Source: Akebia trifoliata
Taxonomy: Eukaryota > Streptophyta > Magnoliopsida > Ranunculales > Lardizabalaceae
Length of the DNA stretch: 64,000 bases
Assembly: GCA_017979445.1 (NCBI GenBank)
Contig: CM030718.1
Location: 28,329,021-28,393,020 of the forward strand
Direction: 5' to 3'
Positions 30,535 through 44,445 of this stretch are shown here, in pieces; position 1 is the stretch's first letter, and each line of letters begins with the position of its first letter. The notes beneath the pieces are model-generated. The model saw nothing but the letters and a program-made list of their open reading frames with translations, had not been told where the DNA came from and did no database searches. The position numbers and the translations under genes were made by a program.

Positions 30535-33500
30535 TCAGTTCAGAATAATTCTGGCAGGAAGGCAAACCCCTGGTGCTTGCTCCTCCATATATTGACCTTC
30601 ACAAGTAACAAGTTTTATAACAGACCGAGATGTGAGGGCGTACCTTTGTCGAGCCTCGGTAAAGCTTTTGCCAAGAACTTGTTCAACCCAATCCTCTATA
30701 GCTCCCTTACTGTCTGATAACCACGCAGCTGCAAGTATTTGTTCCATGGCTTTTGAATCAATGTCAAGTAGACCCTCGGACCCGATTATGTTTCTAAAGT
30801 TATCGTTGATCTCTTTTGATAATTTTTTAGCAAGGGCATCGAAATCAAACGGCTTGAAAACTACTGTTTCATCCATTTGATCTAAGATAGCTTCCAACCA
30901 AAACTCCGAGTTTTCAGATACAGAAGAATCACTCTCACTGTTCCCACAATCTGCTTCACTTGTCTCCATCTCTTCTATGGGTAGATTCAAATCAAGACAC
31001 CTTGATTTCTTATGTGCCCGTTTATGCTGCTCCGTGTCATCACAAGTTCCAATCAGCTTCCTTTTGTTCACATAGGCCAGGCCAAAAGTGCCCTTTTTCG
31101 AGTTATTGCCAAGAATATTGTCTTCACGAACATTTCCAATCAAAATCTGCATTTGCAAGCGTTGGGCTTCTACGATTCTTTTTTCAGAGATAATTTCCTT
31201 GCTGAAAGAAAATGCTTCCTTCTTGACACTTGAAGATATCAGAAAGATGGTACTGTTGATGCTAATTTCTCTTCCACGCGAATCAGGAAATTTACCCGTC
31301 TTAATAGCTTGGGACAGACTTTTCTGAACAAACAGATCTGCCTTATCTGCATTTTCAAGGAAGACAATCGAAAAGGGCTTCTTGCTTATTTCCTCGGCAA
31401 TAAAATCAACGAAAGTCTTCCCTCTAAATTTCACATCATAGCCATTCATTTCTTGGCTATCAAAGATTGTATAAGTATTATGATCTAGGGAATTTAGATT
31501 CACGCTGATTAGGTTTTGCCTGCCACCAAATATTCTCTCTGCAAGGGCCTCGCCAATTCTCCTCTTTGCAACCCTATCCGGCCCGAGGAAACTAAACCAT
31601 ATATCTCGTTTCAAGCTGGCACCACGGCGCCTTTCATTGTCAGCACTGCAGTGGGAAATAGTTTGACTTATAGCATGTATGGCTTCGAATTGTCGGCCAA
31701 CCTTTTCAGTGAGGAATCCCAAAAGCGACTTGAAATCTTTTGGATCAAACTGCCCACACAAATTAGAACCAGAACACGACGTAGATCGGACAGAAGGTTT
31801 TGAAATATGAGGATCAATCACATCAATCTTTGATGGAAAGCAACCTGAGAAGTCTTGAAGTCGCTCTTTATGTGTTTGGAATGCAGGGTTTTTGGTTTCA
31901 TTGTGAGAAGTAGATGCATAAAGTGTTCCCAACCCCAAATCCGTCATCACAGAAGCTGCAGATGAAGGTGATGCATGATAATTGGTGATGGTTAAGTTGG
32001 AAACAGAATTCTCATTCTTAGCTTCAGAAACCACAGATCTTGGCATTGTTTGGTTTGGTAAGGAAATCCTTTGCAACCCAACAGCCATTGAAGGGAATAT
32101 GTTTTCATGCCCACTTTTGTTTGGAGACGCATTTGAACTGGTGCTGCAACTATCGGATTTTTCCTTGACATCTGCGACGACTGGAAAGCCCGTAACACCT
32201 GGAAGTATTTGGGATCCAACTCGATAAACATCTGCTTGGGACATTGGAGACCTGTGGTTAAGATGTTGGCAAATATCATCCCATTTCTTTTGCAATCCGT
32301 TAACTTTTGCCTTTAATACCGTGCCATCATCTTTGGCCTGCACTGAAAAGATGGAACATATTTTTTTCATGATGTCATAACACCTTCCATTACTTCATGC
32401 ATGTAGAATGGTTACTTAGTACAGCCCATGCTACAAGGAAATTTGTGAAACTAAGAAAATAAAGCCTCTATGGTCCACAGTAGCAACGGATAGTACATAG
32501 TTGTATATGAGGAAATCTGAGGTGGATATAAGCTTCAGAAAAAGTTGGCAAAATATTGATAAAGTCAGGAAAACATTGAATAAATTTCAAAACAAAAATA
32601 ATTTTTTAAGTACAAAAAATATGAATATATATATATATATATTAAATAATAAAAAAACGCTTAAAAAATGTTAAAAATTAAAATAATCTGTGATATTTTT
32701 CAAAAAAATCATCAATTAAATCACATGATTTTTTCAAAAACTTCATAACTTTTAAAAAAAAAAAAACGTGATTTAATTGATTACTTTTAAAATCATGATT
32801 TTTTTTTTTTTCAAAAAATCGAAGATTTTGTCACTATGGATGTAAGTAGTGGATTGGTACATAGTTGTCTATGTGATCTACCTGAACAGTACTACAGAGT
32901 TTCCATGTTTCATTTTGCAGAACTTAGTAGAACACAGGCATAAATTCGATAGAGATACACACCTTTGCTGCATCCAATCCCTTGTACGTGTTGAAATTGG
33001 CCATCCGCAGCCAGGAGGGCAAGCTCACTTGGTACTGATCAGAAACTGAAGGAGTGCACTCTCCTTTCAAAATAGCAGAAACTTCATGCTCACATTTTTC
33101 ATTGCATTGGTGACAACGAGATATAGATTGATATGCACGGCTTAATGGGGGACCCTTTATATCAGATGGTGTGGAGAAAAACCCACCAAGTGGAACAAAT
33201 GACTCCATCAAGCTGTAAGTATATCATGAGCACGGAACTGTGAGATCCAATGGGCATAAATGGTCAGATGCCAAACTGAACACATGGATATAGAAGTCAG
33301 AGATTATGCTAAATCTAAACAGAATCATGAAAGAAGTAACAAATCACAAATTCACAATCATAATGTTAATGCTGCACAAAGAGTAACCCAAAATCACATT
33401 TTTGAGGATGAAGGTTTTACATCCATGTTCCCATGAAAAAGCAGAGAAGCACAGCAAGTCAATTATAAGAAATATGAATCATGTCGCTGACCTCAATAAT

Positions 33501-36500
33501 TGGGATAAGGGTAGACGATGATGATGATGAGTGGAAGTAAAGACCATGAAGACTCGAACAGATTTGTATGAATTTTTCCAAGTCAAATGGAGGGGTAAGC
33601 AGCCATTGATAATACCTGGTTGAGTAAAAAAGAGTAGCGCCAGTAGAACAAGAATGCTACAGTCGGAATTAGATGTTTGGCAGTAGTAGCTAACTCACTG
33701 ATTGTTTATTCAAACACAAATCTAAATCTACCCAAACAATTGTTTATACCAAAACGAGCATCCAAACTCTCAAACCAAAACTCAAGCTAACTAACTTACT
33801 CATTGTTTATCCAACCCTTGAATGTTGAGCTAGTTTAAAAATAAAATAAAATGAAAAATCCTTACCTTTGAAGAGTAAGCTCACCACCCAAATGAATAAA
33901 AAATTATTGGACTTTATGATTGACCCAAATGGTGATAATAACTATATTTTTGAGAAATACACAGCAAAATCAATTGACATGGAGAGTAATGAGTTTGGAC
34001 CAAAATACTATGATATTGCATGTTAGGTATTAACCCTATGAATAGACGGAAAATTCATTTGGGTAAACCATGATTGAAAGAAAGAGGGGTCGTCTAAGAT
34101 CTAGAGAAGCAGATCACCATTTTTAAAAGGCCAAAAAAGGCAACGTCAACTTCCACAACTAATTCCTATCGAAACCCAAAGACTTTACCAACTAAGCTAG
34201 ATGGCACCTGCCATCAGGAATCAAATATAACAAGGTTGCATTGTTGACTCCAGAAGATTTTGACGTAACTATTGGAATTTACAAAGCACGTGAGGTGGTT
34301 GTTCTTGGCTTGATCGATCATTTGAAGTTTGGAAGGATGGATATACAAATTGAAACTTCCTATTGGATGATGCAAATAAAATGATTGATGAAACAAAAAT
34401 ACTGCAAGCATTTCATCATGGAAAGGCAAAATTTCAACACCTACAACAGAGCTCTAGGTCGAATTCTGATCAACAAGGGGAGTACACATACGAACATAGT
34501 ACAATGGTAGTTCTGAGACATGGGATAGAAGCAAATTAACAGAAGAATACCACCACACTAGTTAGGATTAAATTTAACTTATCTCATAATTAGAAATAGG
34601 ATTCGCTTTGAGTTGTTTATTGTAATTAGAGATGCTAGCCATAAAGTTGAAAGAAGCTTAGTTTGATTATGAAACTTTGTTTCATTAAATAATAAATACA
34701 TTTTTAATTCAGATTTTGAGATGAACAGAGTTTATGGTCAATGAAATTTCTTTATTTTCAGTTTGATGTCCAAATTGTGGGTGAGATGCCTTACCAGAAA
34801 GAGCCATTTTACCTTGGTGATGTGATTCCATCAAAAGATCCTATGATATTGTAGAACCAACCCTGTAGTTCTACATCAGGATCTTACCATCCAAGAAGCT
34901 TGACCAAGGAGAACACATAGGCCAAATGTAAAACCTATTTGATAATGATCATAAAGGTCCAATTTTATCAGTTCTGTTAAATAAACTCACAAAATATGGA
35001 GTTAAATGTTAACATTTACATGAGAGGTATTCCTGGTGGATCCCATTCCCAACATATTCACCACAATACAGCTAAAACACAATATTTGTACCCTACTAAA
35101 TAGGTAACTTTCATCACCACCCAATCTGTCACATTCAATTTTTTAGATTGGTTGTCACATATCTAAAAAACAAGGAGTGGCCCTTTGTTGGTTGTCACAT
35201 AAACCAACATGGAGTTGGTGAGATGGCCAAGACCACACCTCAGGAAGAGGAGCTCCCAGGTTCGATCCCAGTGGTCACCCCCCGGGATTTATCTCATTAT
35301 ACCTGTTACGTATGGAAGGGATGACATGCGTTCCCCGTGGGATTAGTCAGGTGCTCTAAGAAGTTTGGATACCCAAGGTATTTAAAAAATAAAAATAAAA
35401 AAATCGGTTTTCACATAAAGTTGCAAAATATGGATGACAATTAATGTTTATAAGAGAGAGAGACTAGGTGGATTCCATCCCCAACATGTTCACCACATAA
35501 ACAGCAAAAATACAATATTTGTACCCCTACTAAATATGTAACTTTTAATAAACAATGGGATTGCCCATAGATAACAATGATGTGAGGTTGGTAGAGTTTA
35601 AAACCAACACATTTAAAAGTTCAATATGTTAACCCAAACAAACCAAAGAAAGCTAGATCCCAAGGCAAACTAATATGTACCCAACTGGATGAACTGGAAA
35701 CCAAAAGGACATCTTTCTGTACAACAACTGCAATTACAATTTAAATTCCTTATTGGGTTAATTTGAAATGTCTACTTATCTACATGTAATGAACCTAGAA
35801 ACACAGAAAAAATATGAACATGGAGACCATTGATTCACAAATACTTCACTAAACTAAAGCTCTATCGAAAGCAATATCTGAATAATCGAAAGTGCAAGAT
35901 AGTCAACCAACCTTGAAGATGATCCCATTGAAGGTCTAATAGAAGTAATGGGCAGAAGATGAAGATCCCATTCCTTCTCTATTGAAGGAAACCTCATTAA
36001 AAACTTCAAATACATCTCGTAACCTGCGGTTGCCCCTATCAACCACAATTTTCCACGATGAACTTCAAATAATTTCGTCAATTGGGCGACGACGTAGCTT
36101 ATAGCGTCCACTGGACTATCATCGACAAACCCCTTCAAATCTCCAAAACTAATAACAATGCCAGGCCCCGAACAACTCTTCGCTAACTCATCCAACTCCG
36201 TAAACCTCGAACGAAGAAACCCTTCACTCCCACCCTCAGTAATAAACTTCGAAACCTCTTTTTCGATACAAATGAAATTCAGCCCAGAGATCTCTAATGG
36301 TAAACCAATACCACCATTAACTTTCCCTCTCTCGACGAACTCTCCGAAACTTCGAAGAGCATCGTTAGCGTAAACCCCTACAAGTAATGGATTCCTCTCT
36401 TTCTTCCTCCCAAGAATTTCCCCAATTCTCTTATAATTATCATCTCCATCACAAAACCCAGAAAACGAATCTGGAAAATTACACAAAAACAGAGGAGGGC

Positions 36501-37071
36501 ATCTAGAACGTTGGAATCGAGAGAGTGGTGGAGGTGGACCTCGTACAATTGCTACCTTAACATCACAACTTCGAAAACCCGCTTCGCTAAAAACCCTACT
36601 AACAATTGGGTCATCAAGAATCGATAAAATTAACTGTTGAAGCTCAACTTTAACACATGAGAACGAAGATTGCTCTTGATCTTGTACATGTTGTTGCTGT
36701 TGAATTTGATAAAGGTGAAAGCTTTCTGGGTTTCTTCTTTGGTTCGCTTGAGATCGTTTAATGGCGGCCATAAGAGAGTTCGAAACAGGAGGCTCATCAA
36801 TGGCAGTTTGAGATGATGGTAGACGATCGAGAGAGGAACCAAAGCAGAGCTCGAGAGCTCGAAATTGTAGACGATGCGAGTAGGTTGAACTTCGGACACG
36901 CGCGCAAGCCTCGCGAAGGATTGATGATGGAAGCGTCAGAAGGGCTGAAAGCGCGTGGAGTGATGTAGTTTGCGAGTGGCCACGACGCGCCGCGACGCCA
37001 ACCGCCTCGTCCAGCGCACGTGCGGCATCTGTCGTTAAGCATTGTCGAGCTGTGCTAACCGGCGTAGGCAT
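30535..37071 (-). CDS. SMXL6/7/8: SMAX1-like protein of the SMXL6/7/8 (D53) clade
   Basis: Three minus-strand exons, 37071-35912, 33212-32963 and 32337-30535, join in frame to 1070 aa. The start is the ATG at 37071 (MPTPVSTARQCLTTDAARAL). The N-terminal double Clp-N domain (about 1-180) has SLHALSALLTLPSS and LQFRALELCFGSSLDRLPSS. The ATPase-like region has a degenerate P-loop (FLGPDRVAKRRIGEALAE), usual in SMXLs. RGKT at about 774, in KFRGKTFVDFIAEE, is the degron motif needed for strigolactone-triggered, D14-MAX2 dependent degradation in D53/SMXL6-8. An EAR motif, LDLNLP (about 917), recruits TOPLESS-type co-repressors. Thus it should be a nuclear repressor of strigolactone signalling acting on branching. 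Introns are 2699 and 625 bp; donor 1 is GTTGGT. RGKT plus the EAR motif argues against SMXL3/4/5, which I recall lack RGKT. No break seen. Confidence 0.95.
32600..32835. repeat. AT repeat and inverted homopolymeric arms in SMXL intron 2
   Basis: (AT)n at about 32626-32641 is followed by AATCACATGATTTTTTC and its partner GTGATTTAATTGA/AATCATGATTTTTTTT. Possibly a decayed foldback. Confidence 0.4.
35204..35405 (+). mobile_element. Au-like SINE in SMXL intron 1
   Basis: A 14 bp duplication, GGTTGTCACATAAA (35190-35203) and GGTTTTCACATAAA (35406-35419), encloses it. Inside are GATGGCCAAGACCACACC (A-box region), a strong box B GGTTCGATCCC, CCCGTGGGATTAGTCAGG, then TTTGGATACCCAAGG and an A-rich tail. 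The 3' end matches my memory of the plant Au SINE. It lies antisense to the host gene. Confidence 0.85.
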
Positions 37072-40019
37072 CACCGGCGACCATAAATAGATCTCTTTCT
37101 CTCTCTTTTAATTAATTAAAAATTAAAATAAAATAAAAATAAAAATAAAAATAAATAAAATCTAATGGAGTTTGTGGGCTTTTGATATTTATTATTTTAT
37201 ATTTATATATATCTTATATATATATATATATAAAAAGTCGAGATGAGAATGGTGGGTTGGGTGGACTGTTGGAGTGGGGTCTTTCTCATACACCGTTGAA
37301 CAAATAGATGGAGAGCACAGATTCTCCCACAAAAGAAAAAGGTATGCTACAGTGAGAAGGGTAGCTATCCAACCACAAGTGTCTTTTATTCGCCACGTGG
37401 ACTATATATTTTTTTTTATACTACTTTTGGATCGATTGACTTTAAAGCCAAACCATCACGATTAAGGAAAAGAAAAACTTTCTACAATAATAGAGGATCA
37501 AGATGGATGGAAAACACCTATAAAAATGCCACGTGGGAAATTCTCATTTGGACCCACCATTCAAGATTTTCTTATGGTGGGAGGCAAACTATAGTTGTGT
37601 CCGATAAGGTTGAAGAACCTGAAGATGATGGTTCTAAAGCGAAAACTCATGGGTTTTTGTTAGAGGTTATAGAAAATAAATTTAAATTGTTTCTTATTAA
37701 TCTATAGAGAAAAACCTAAGTCAAGGGAAATTGTCATCGATGGTGGTAAGGGATAACTGCCAAATGAGAATGTTAGGTAAGTCACCTACTACACTGTGCA
37801 CTAACATGGGTGATCGATTTGCCCAATTAAATGCACAACACATTGTTGACAATCGACAATTCACTCTAACATGAAATTGTTAACTTACCGTGATTATTAA
37901 AATAAGTAAAACATGCGTACTAACACACTGATGCATACGGGAGTAAAACCTAGTATGATGTCGAGACATATCTACTTGAACACGTATTCGCACTTGTGAG
38001 CATGATATTGATTGAATTATCTTTGATACATCCAAGTACTTAGAACTCTATAAATAACAAATCATTTTAAAGTAAATGTATGTAATTTTCTGTATCATAA
38101 TGTTTTTTATTGTTTAACTTTTAATATATGATCATCAAAATATAATAACAGATTTTTACTAGTGAGACAGTGAACAATCAACCTTAATTCAAATCATGAG
38201 AGCAAATATATAAATAAATAAAAGAGATGCCGACGAAATAAGAGAAACACTTTCTGACTCTCCTATAAAGCTCCTTTTTAAAGATTAAAGAGTTCTCACT
38301 TGAATAAAACTATCACAAAGAGCTTTTTCATACACCACACAACAAAAAAAAAAATAAATTAATGGAAACTGATACCCCTTAAAAAAAAATTTAGAATAAT
38401 TGTCCCAATCCTAGTATCATATTTAATTACAATTGGTGTGTGATAAAAAAAAGTTTGTGGGTCCATATACAAACTTTATAAAAAATATGATATAGTTGGG
38501 TGAACCCACCGTTTCATTTCGTCTGGTCTAGTCCCCACCACTACCTGATTGACTCCCAATCATCTCATTTCAAATGAGTCAAATTATTTAAATTGATCTA
38601 AATATTATTATATGGTGAATAAGTAGATGCTCAATCACATGATATATATAAACCATTAGAAATTAATCTTAGTTGATTTGATAAAATTTTCATATACTCT
38701 ATTACATGTTCAAATATCATTTGAATCAATGTGATGGATGATTCTTATTAACGATGTCCACGATTGCATTCTAGATTTGAAATTGAGTGCTCTCTTGATT
38801 AAAATGTTGCATACATCGTGTGGATTGTGCTTACAACTGTGGATTAGTCTTGTTAGATATGGTTGGACGCACAAGTCAGACAAAAGTCCGATTACAGTTT
38901 GGTCCACTATCAACGGGGATACCAAGTGTAAATTAAATCAATAAATAATTAGGACAGGTTCCTAGAAGGGGCATAACATGCAAAGGGTACATGGGGTCAA
39001 GATGTTGTCCCAATCATGATTTCAAACTCATCTGAGATCTACACGTATCATCTAGCAACGAGACGAATGGATGCATTTTTTGGATTTTACGGAATCTGGC
39101 GAGACAAACGATACGTCTCGTCAAAGATATCCAAGATAAATGAGATATATCAATTTTCATCTCTAAACCCTATCATTTTCACCTTCAAATCGATTTTTTC
39201 TCCTATTCTCAACCAAGTGAATTAGATAACAAAAGAGTTTGATAAAAAAATAAAAAAAAAAAACTCAATCTTCTTCCTCTAAATCAAAATAAAATCGAAG
39301 AGAATTTTCATAATTTTTTTTGTAGTTTTTTAAATAATTTTAAATCGTTGTCAAATAAGACAAGATGACTCGTTCGAGACAACTCTATATCAAACATGGA
39401 CAAGATGAGAAGTGAAGTCGACTTTTAAAATCATATCCCATTTACATTTAATAGGGTTCCAAATGATGTAAAAAATTTAACTAGAAAAGGAGTTTGGAAA
39501 GCCCCCAACTCCCGGAAGTATGGAATCTAAATTCATCTCAAAATAACTTTTCTCAAAGTGTCACCACTTGTAGAGAGAGAGAGAGAGAGGTGAGGAGATG
39601 CCGAGATGCCGTGTCCACTTATTTCAGTGGGCCTAGTAAGGACACACAAGTCAACATCAGCTATAGAGGATGATCAGTGAGGGAAAGAAGAAGAGGGCAT
39701 CGTTTCAAAAATGATAATGTGGTGGTAATGGGAGGAAGAATAACACGTCATCTACCACCACACACATGTCCTTCATCATCATTATCATGATCTTGGAATA
39801 TTAAGATTGTAATCTCTAGTGGGCCCACCCAACCATCTAGTCAGGGTTAAAAAAGTGTTTGATTGATCAGTTTCGTTTCCTTCTCCTTTGTCCACTTCTA
39901 TCAAAACATTTTACTTTTTTTTAAAAATGACATTCAAGTCCCTCAATAAAGTCCATATAATACATCCAACATTTAAAAGATTTGATCAAAAAGTTTTAAT
40001 AAAGTTTTAAAAAAAAATA
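37072..40019. other. Promoter side of SMXL and gene-free spacer
   Basis: Just upstream of the SMXL start is a CT-rich leader and, at about 37201-37232, (TA)n sequence that could supply a TATA element. Frames at 37274-37707 and 38738-39225 show no domain. A (GA)n tract lies at about 39571-39589. No gene is supported. Confidence 0.5.
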
Positions 40020-40255
40020 AAATCGTGATAATCTGTCTACCCCACATGGCAAACTCAATCACTTACCCTGACATGACAAGTTTGGAATCGTAGACCTGCA
40101 CTCCACGGGATACACGACTATATTTTCCCATAAAAGTATATCTCATGGGAATTGTGTATCCCGAAAAGTGTAGATCTATAGTTCCTAATCTTGTCACGTC
40201 AAGTAATCGATTGAGTTTGCCACATGGGGTAGTCAGAATATCATGATTAAAAAAA
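40020..40255. mobile_element. Foldback MITE, long near-perfect arms
   Basis: Left arm AATCGTGATAATCTGTCTAC, CCCACATGGCAAACTCAATC pairs with the right arm (reverse complement AATCATGATATTCTGACTAC, CCCATGTGGCAAACTCAATC) and continues through TGACATGACAAG to ACGGGATACAC against GTGTATCCCG at the apex. Arms are about 95 bp. A transcript could form a long hairpin. Confidence 0.85.
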
Positions 40256-40983
40256 AAAAATGGAGAAATCATTGGTAAAAATATAACTTAATTTTTTTTA
40301 TCACTTCATATAATGATTTTTTAAATAAATTTGATAGAATAAGGCATTAAAATGCATATTTAAATTTGTTGCAAATTTAATCTTTGGGTGCATATAATAT
40401 TTATATTTCGAGTCATTAATAAGTTTAATTTTGTGAACCATTGAGTTGAACTCTAAAAAGAACTTAAGAGAAGTTTAATTGGGGAGAGTCATCCTTCATA
40501 AGAAGGAATCATTTAAGTGTGATAAAGCCTATAAAGGTAGCTCTTGATGATCGACCAAGTTGATACATTAGGACGGTAGCTCCTTCTTTTTACTTTTTCT
40601 CGTAAAAAATGACTTTTCAATCGAATCTGAATATATCTTGTCCGTGAGATAAAAATTTCAAATAAAAAAATATTGATTTTGGCACATTCTTGTTTCGACC
40701 CACTCTTTCTTACCTTTTTTTTTTTTTGTAAATGAATTATTTGACGAATTTAATAAATAGGAAATGACCTAACAACCCAAACTCCTGTAGAATTAGATTC
40801 AACCAAGGTATTTAGTTGGTTCTAGATTCCAAATAATAACCTGATTAACTCTCAAAATAATTATTTCCTCCAATGTCGTTAGTAGAGATTAATAAGGTTC
40901 AGATCACTGGACATACAATTAGAACGATCTTAAACTTACCATATCAATTATTTGGGAAGACAATTCTATAAGAATGTGTTCGA
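40256..40983. other. Gene-free spacer
   Basis: AT-rich; nothing recognised. Confidence 0.5.
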
Positions 40984-40992
40984 ATTGAAATT

Positions 40993-41162
40993 GGATTCAT
41001 GCTAGAGTAATCTCAGAGAGGGACACATGAGGGACCCCTTGACGTGGTGGCGTGAGTATGTCCATAGAGTCATTTTACTCATATCTTAGAGAAAACACAT
41101 TTATGGGCATGGGCAAGCCACCACGTCAAGATATCTCCCACTTAGGTCACTCCAGTATTAAT
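40993..41162. mobile_element. Mutator-type foldback MITE with ATTGAAATT duplication
   Basis: The 170 bp element is bounded by ATTGAAATT at 40984-40992 and 41163-41171. Its ends are ATTCATGCTAGAGTAATCT against ATTAATACTGGAGTGACCT (reverse complement of the right). Inner words GACGTGGTGGC and CCACCACGTCAAG pair. Same family as 7093 and 44124. Confidence 0.85.
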
Positions 41163-41204
41163 ATTGAAATTAATATAAGAATAATGATAAAATGACTTCT
41201 CTTT

Positions 41205-41390
41205 TAGTCAAACTCTCCTCATGTGGTCGTGCATAAAATCATAAAATTTTTTTTCTCGAAATACAAAAATACATATTTTTATAGGGACGTGCAGTTATGT
41301 ATCTCGAAAAAAAAATCTATGACTCTATACATGGCCACGTCAGGAAAGTTTGCCAGGAGTTCACAACTCTTAATATAATGATGTAAATTC
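41205..41390. mobile_element. Foldback MITE with ATCTCGAA apex
   Basis: The arms CAAACTCTCCTCATGTGGTC...TTTTCTCGAAATACA and TGTATCTCGAAAAAAA...GGCCACGTCAGGAAAGTTTG are imperfect inverted repeats about 70 bp long. No clear duplication. Confidence 0.65.
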
Positions 41391-44114
41391 TTCCCTTTTA
41401 ATAAAATGGTGGTGGTGCTAAGTTATTTCAAAATTTAGTATTTAGGGCTTGTTTATCATATTGGGAAAAAGAAAGGGTACATGTAGGTAAAATGTGTGGT
41501 TGGTCCATTTGTGGCTGCGACAGGCATGTTCTTTATGTATAAGTCATTGAGTCAACCCGTTTATATGCCACGTGGTTAATTTCTATTGGTTTAAAGAACA
41601 TATTTCCTTGTCAAATTAAGAAGATATGGACTAACATGGTTTGATCCGTAGCATTGTGGCATATATTTTACACGTGTAACAATGTTATTGGTTTTGAAGA
41701 TGAGAAAAAAAAGGAATCGTGGAAGACCATATTTGGTTAAAATCTTTTTAATTGATTTTTTGCCTAAAGTGTGATCTTCCAGTATTCCCATCTAAGCCAG
41801 ACCAGACACCAGACATTCTTGTCTATGGTTGTTGTCATCCTTAGGGGTGAACCGTTAGAAATCCTTGAGATGTCATTATTTATCTTTTAAGATTATTGAA
41901 CGATATGGATGATAGGGAGGAGGACCATCAATGTTGCTATTTTTGTTATGTGGCGGATGAGTTCGAGTTATGCTTCTTCTTTTTAAACCAAGCATCTTAA
42001 TGAGTATGCGTGGATGTGATGGTGTTTTTATGTGTAGAAGAGGAGAGAGATGATCGTGTACTTCAGGAGTGGCTATCTGTCTCCTAGTCTACTTTCCTGG
42101 TAAGATGTACGTATCAAATGGGCTTGAATTCCACTATTGTGGATATTTATGATACATGAATTCAATGATTATAAATATGTGGCAAAGAAAGGAGATAGGT
42201 ATTGAACAGCTATGCAACTGCAGGAAGTACAGGATCTGCATTAAAGATGAAAAGGTCCAATGGGGACCTGGGACCAGCCCACTAGGTAGTTCCCTCTATT
42301 ATTGCGTGCCACTTGCATGATTCAATTTTTGAGTGGCTGACATCCTTGAAACTCAGCTCACCTGAGTCGACTCAGAAATAGTACATTTAAAATTATTAAG
42401 TCATCTCGGTATCGTCCACCAACAAGACAGATAGACAAGTCAAATATATCGGATGAGGTTTAAAACTAGGGTCATTTGTCTTACTAGGGTTTATTTGTCT
42501 TATTGTTGAACGAATTGACTCAAATCATAAAAAAAAACTTGTCTGAGACGACTTGGTCTTATTCATAGAAGAGATGAGACATCAAAACGAATTTTAAAAT
42601 CGTGCATTTACTTTATTTTGATAGAGAGATTGGCCTTTGAACCAAACTTTGAGTATCATTAAAATATCAAGCAGAAGAGTTATGGGTCCAAAAACTCTGA
42701 AATTATGGATTTAGAGATTTGATATATCAACTTAAAAATTCATTGAGTCATAATGAAAATTTTGTGAGAATTACAGGTGTTGTATTTGATACATTTTCAC
42801 AAAATATCAAATATAAATTTTTTTCCTTCTTGGAATCGAGGTATCCAAACTTCTTAAAGTACCTAAGTAATCTTCGAGATATGAAAAAATGAAATAACAA
42901 AGAGAAGTGAAATCGCATACAAAACACCAGGATTTATGTGGTTCGACGATGTCCCTATGTCCACAATTTAGATAAAAAAAACTTAATTCCTATTTTTCTT
43001 TAAATTTTATAGCCTTAAAGATACATAGTAAAAAAAAAAAAAAACAATGGTAGAGAAAATGTGTCCATTTCCTCAAAAATAGAAAACCCTCCCTTCTCCC
43101 CTCCTCAAAAAGAAAAAGAAAAATCATATGTTACATAGTTCTTTTTTTTGTACCCTTAAAAAGTTTGTCCAAGGACTCCGTCCCAACACCTCCACAACTT
43201 AGCACAGTCCTAATGGAATACAAGATGCTTACAGAACATGGTGGGGCAGTACAATCCCCTCCCCCTTACATGCATCATGTAATTTCTAGAAAAAAAAAAC
43301 AAAAATCCCTAGTGTGTGGTCCTTAAGAGGGAGATGCAAACTCAATACCTCCACTTCTTGAGTCCTGGTCTTGGCCACATACCTATAACCGTGTGACTCA
43401 AGTCAAAGGTGTGAAACATGAGAATCAACTGCAAATATCCAAAGTACTTCAAGTTGAATGTGTGGGTCTCAATGATTACATACTAAGTCCAAAAACATAG
43501 ACGATATTTGGTAATGTTTCTAAAGTCGGAAAATTATAAATCAGACTTCAGAAGTTTCATCCAACATTCATCATTGTTGGATAAAAAAATTTTGAATTTC
43601 AATTTTGAAAATTAAAATCTAAAATAAAAGAAACGAAAATAAAATTTTTAAAGTCTGAATTTTAAAGGTGGACCACCTTGGTGAAGAAGTGGTACCAAAT
43701 CACAAACATACTTGAAAACCGCCCCAAGACCAAAAGGAGATTTTTTTGGTTTAAAGTTAAGTTTCCAATTGTAGAAATGATTTCTTTCTGCCAGGACATT
43801 TGTCATCTATGATTGATCCGACAACTGAATGACACATGTCCTTAATTTTTATGTGCAGAGATATTCAAAAGTAGTGGTCATGTTCTCCTTCTCTTCTCCA
43901 TGCGAAGTTGATGGGTGGAAGCAATAATTAACAAATGTTGAACTTTTTATGGTGACAAGATACCTCGTGTGTACGTATTGGGTATTCCATCTTGTCAAGT
44001 CTACTCAAAAATTAATATTTTTATTTTGGGTATAATTTTTTTTTAATCAAATCAAATCATAAATGTCAATGATACCCACTAAGATTATACATCTCAAATT
44101 ATTAATTGAAATTA
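41391..44114. other. Gene-free spacer
   Basis: No gene seen. At 42912-42950 GAAATCGCATACAAAACACC and GATTTATGTGGTTCGACGA resemble a motif common in plant repeats, but its class could not be fixed. Confidence 0.5.
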
Positions 44115-44123
44115 TAGTATTAA

Positions 44124-44290
44124 GATTAATGCTAAAGTAATCTCATTAGGGGATATCTTGATGTGATGGCGAATGCATGCCCATAGATGTATTTTCTCTG
44201 AGATACAAGTAAAACGCATTTATGGACATCCATATGTCATCATGTCAAGGTGTCCTTGTGTCTCCTGTTGTGGTCACTCCAACATGACTC
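44124..44290. mobile_element. Mutator-type foldback MITE
   Basis: Ends GATTAATGCTAAAGTAATCT and GAGTCATGTTGGAGTGACCA (reverse complement of the right end) match the 7093/40993 family, and the inner AAAACGCATTTATGGACAT matches 7093. The candidate duplication ATAGTATTA/ATAGTAAAA has two mismatches. Confidence 0.75.
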
Positions 44291-44445
44291 AATAGTAAAA
44301 CTAGAACCATTGTATTACATTAGAAACAAATAATTGATGAACAACATCTCAAGTATTTGGACACTTCTGGAGTCTATGGACACTTAAATGTTAAGTTTGT
44401 TCCTTCTAATAATGACTTTGATGGAGACACTATATTATTGAGTGG

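Noticed and set aside
34140..34215. tRNA-like minus-strand stretch (TAGCTTAGTTGGTAAAGTC)
   Set aside because: A box-A-like word is present, but no good box B or cloverleaf follows; at most a SINE head remnant.
38710..39225. Several 60-70 codon frames in the large spacer
   Set aside because: Low complexity, no domains, no splice partners found.
42905..42965. GATTTATGTGGTTCGACGA repeat-like segment
   Set aside because: It looks like a common plant repeat, but I could not assign a class or define ends.
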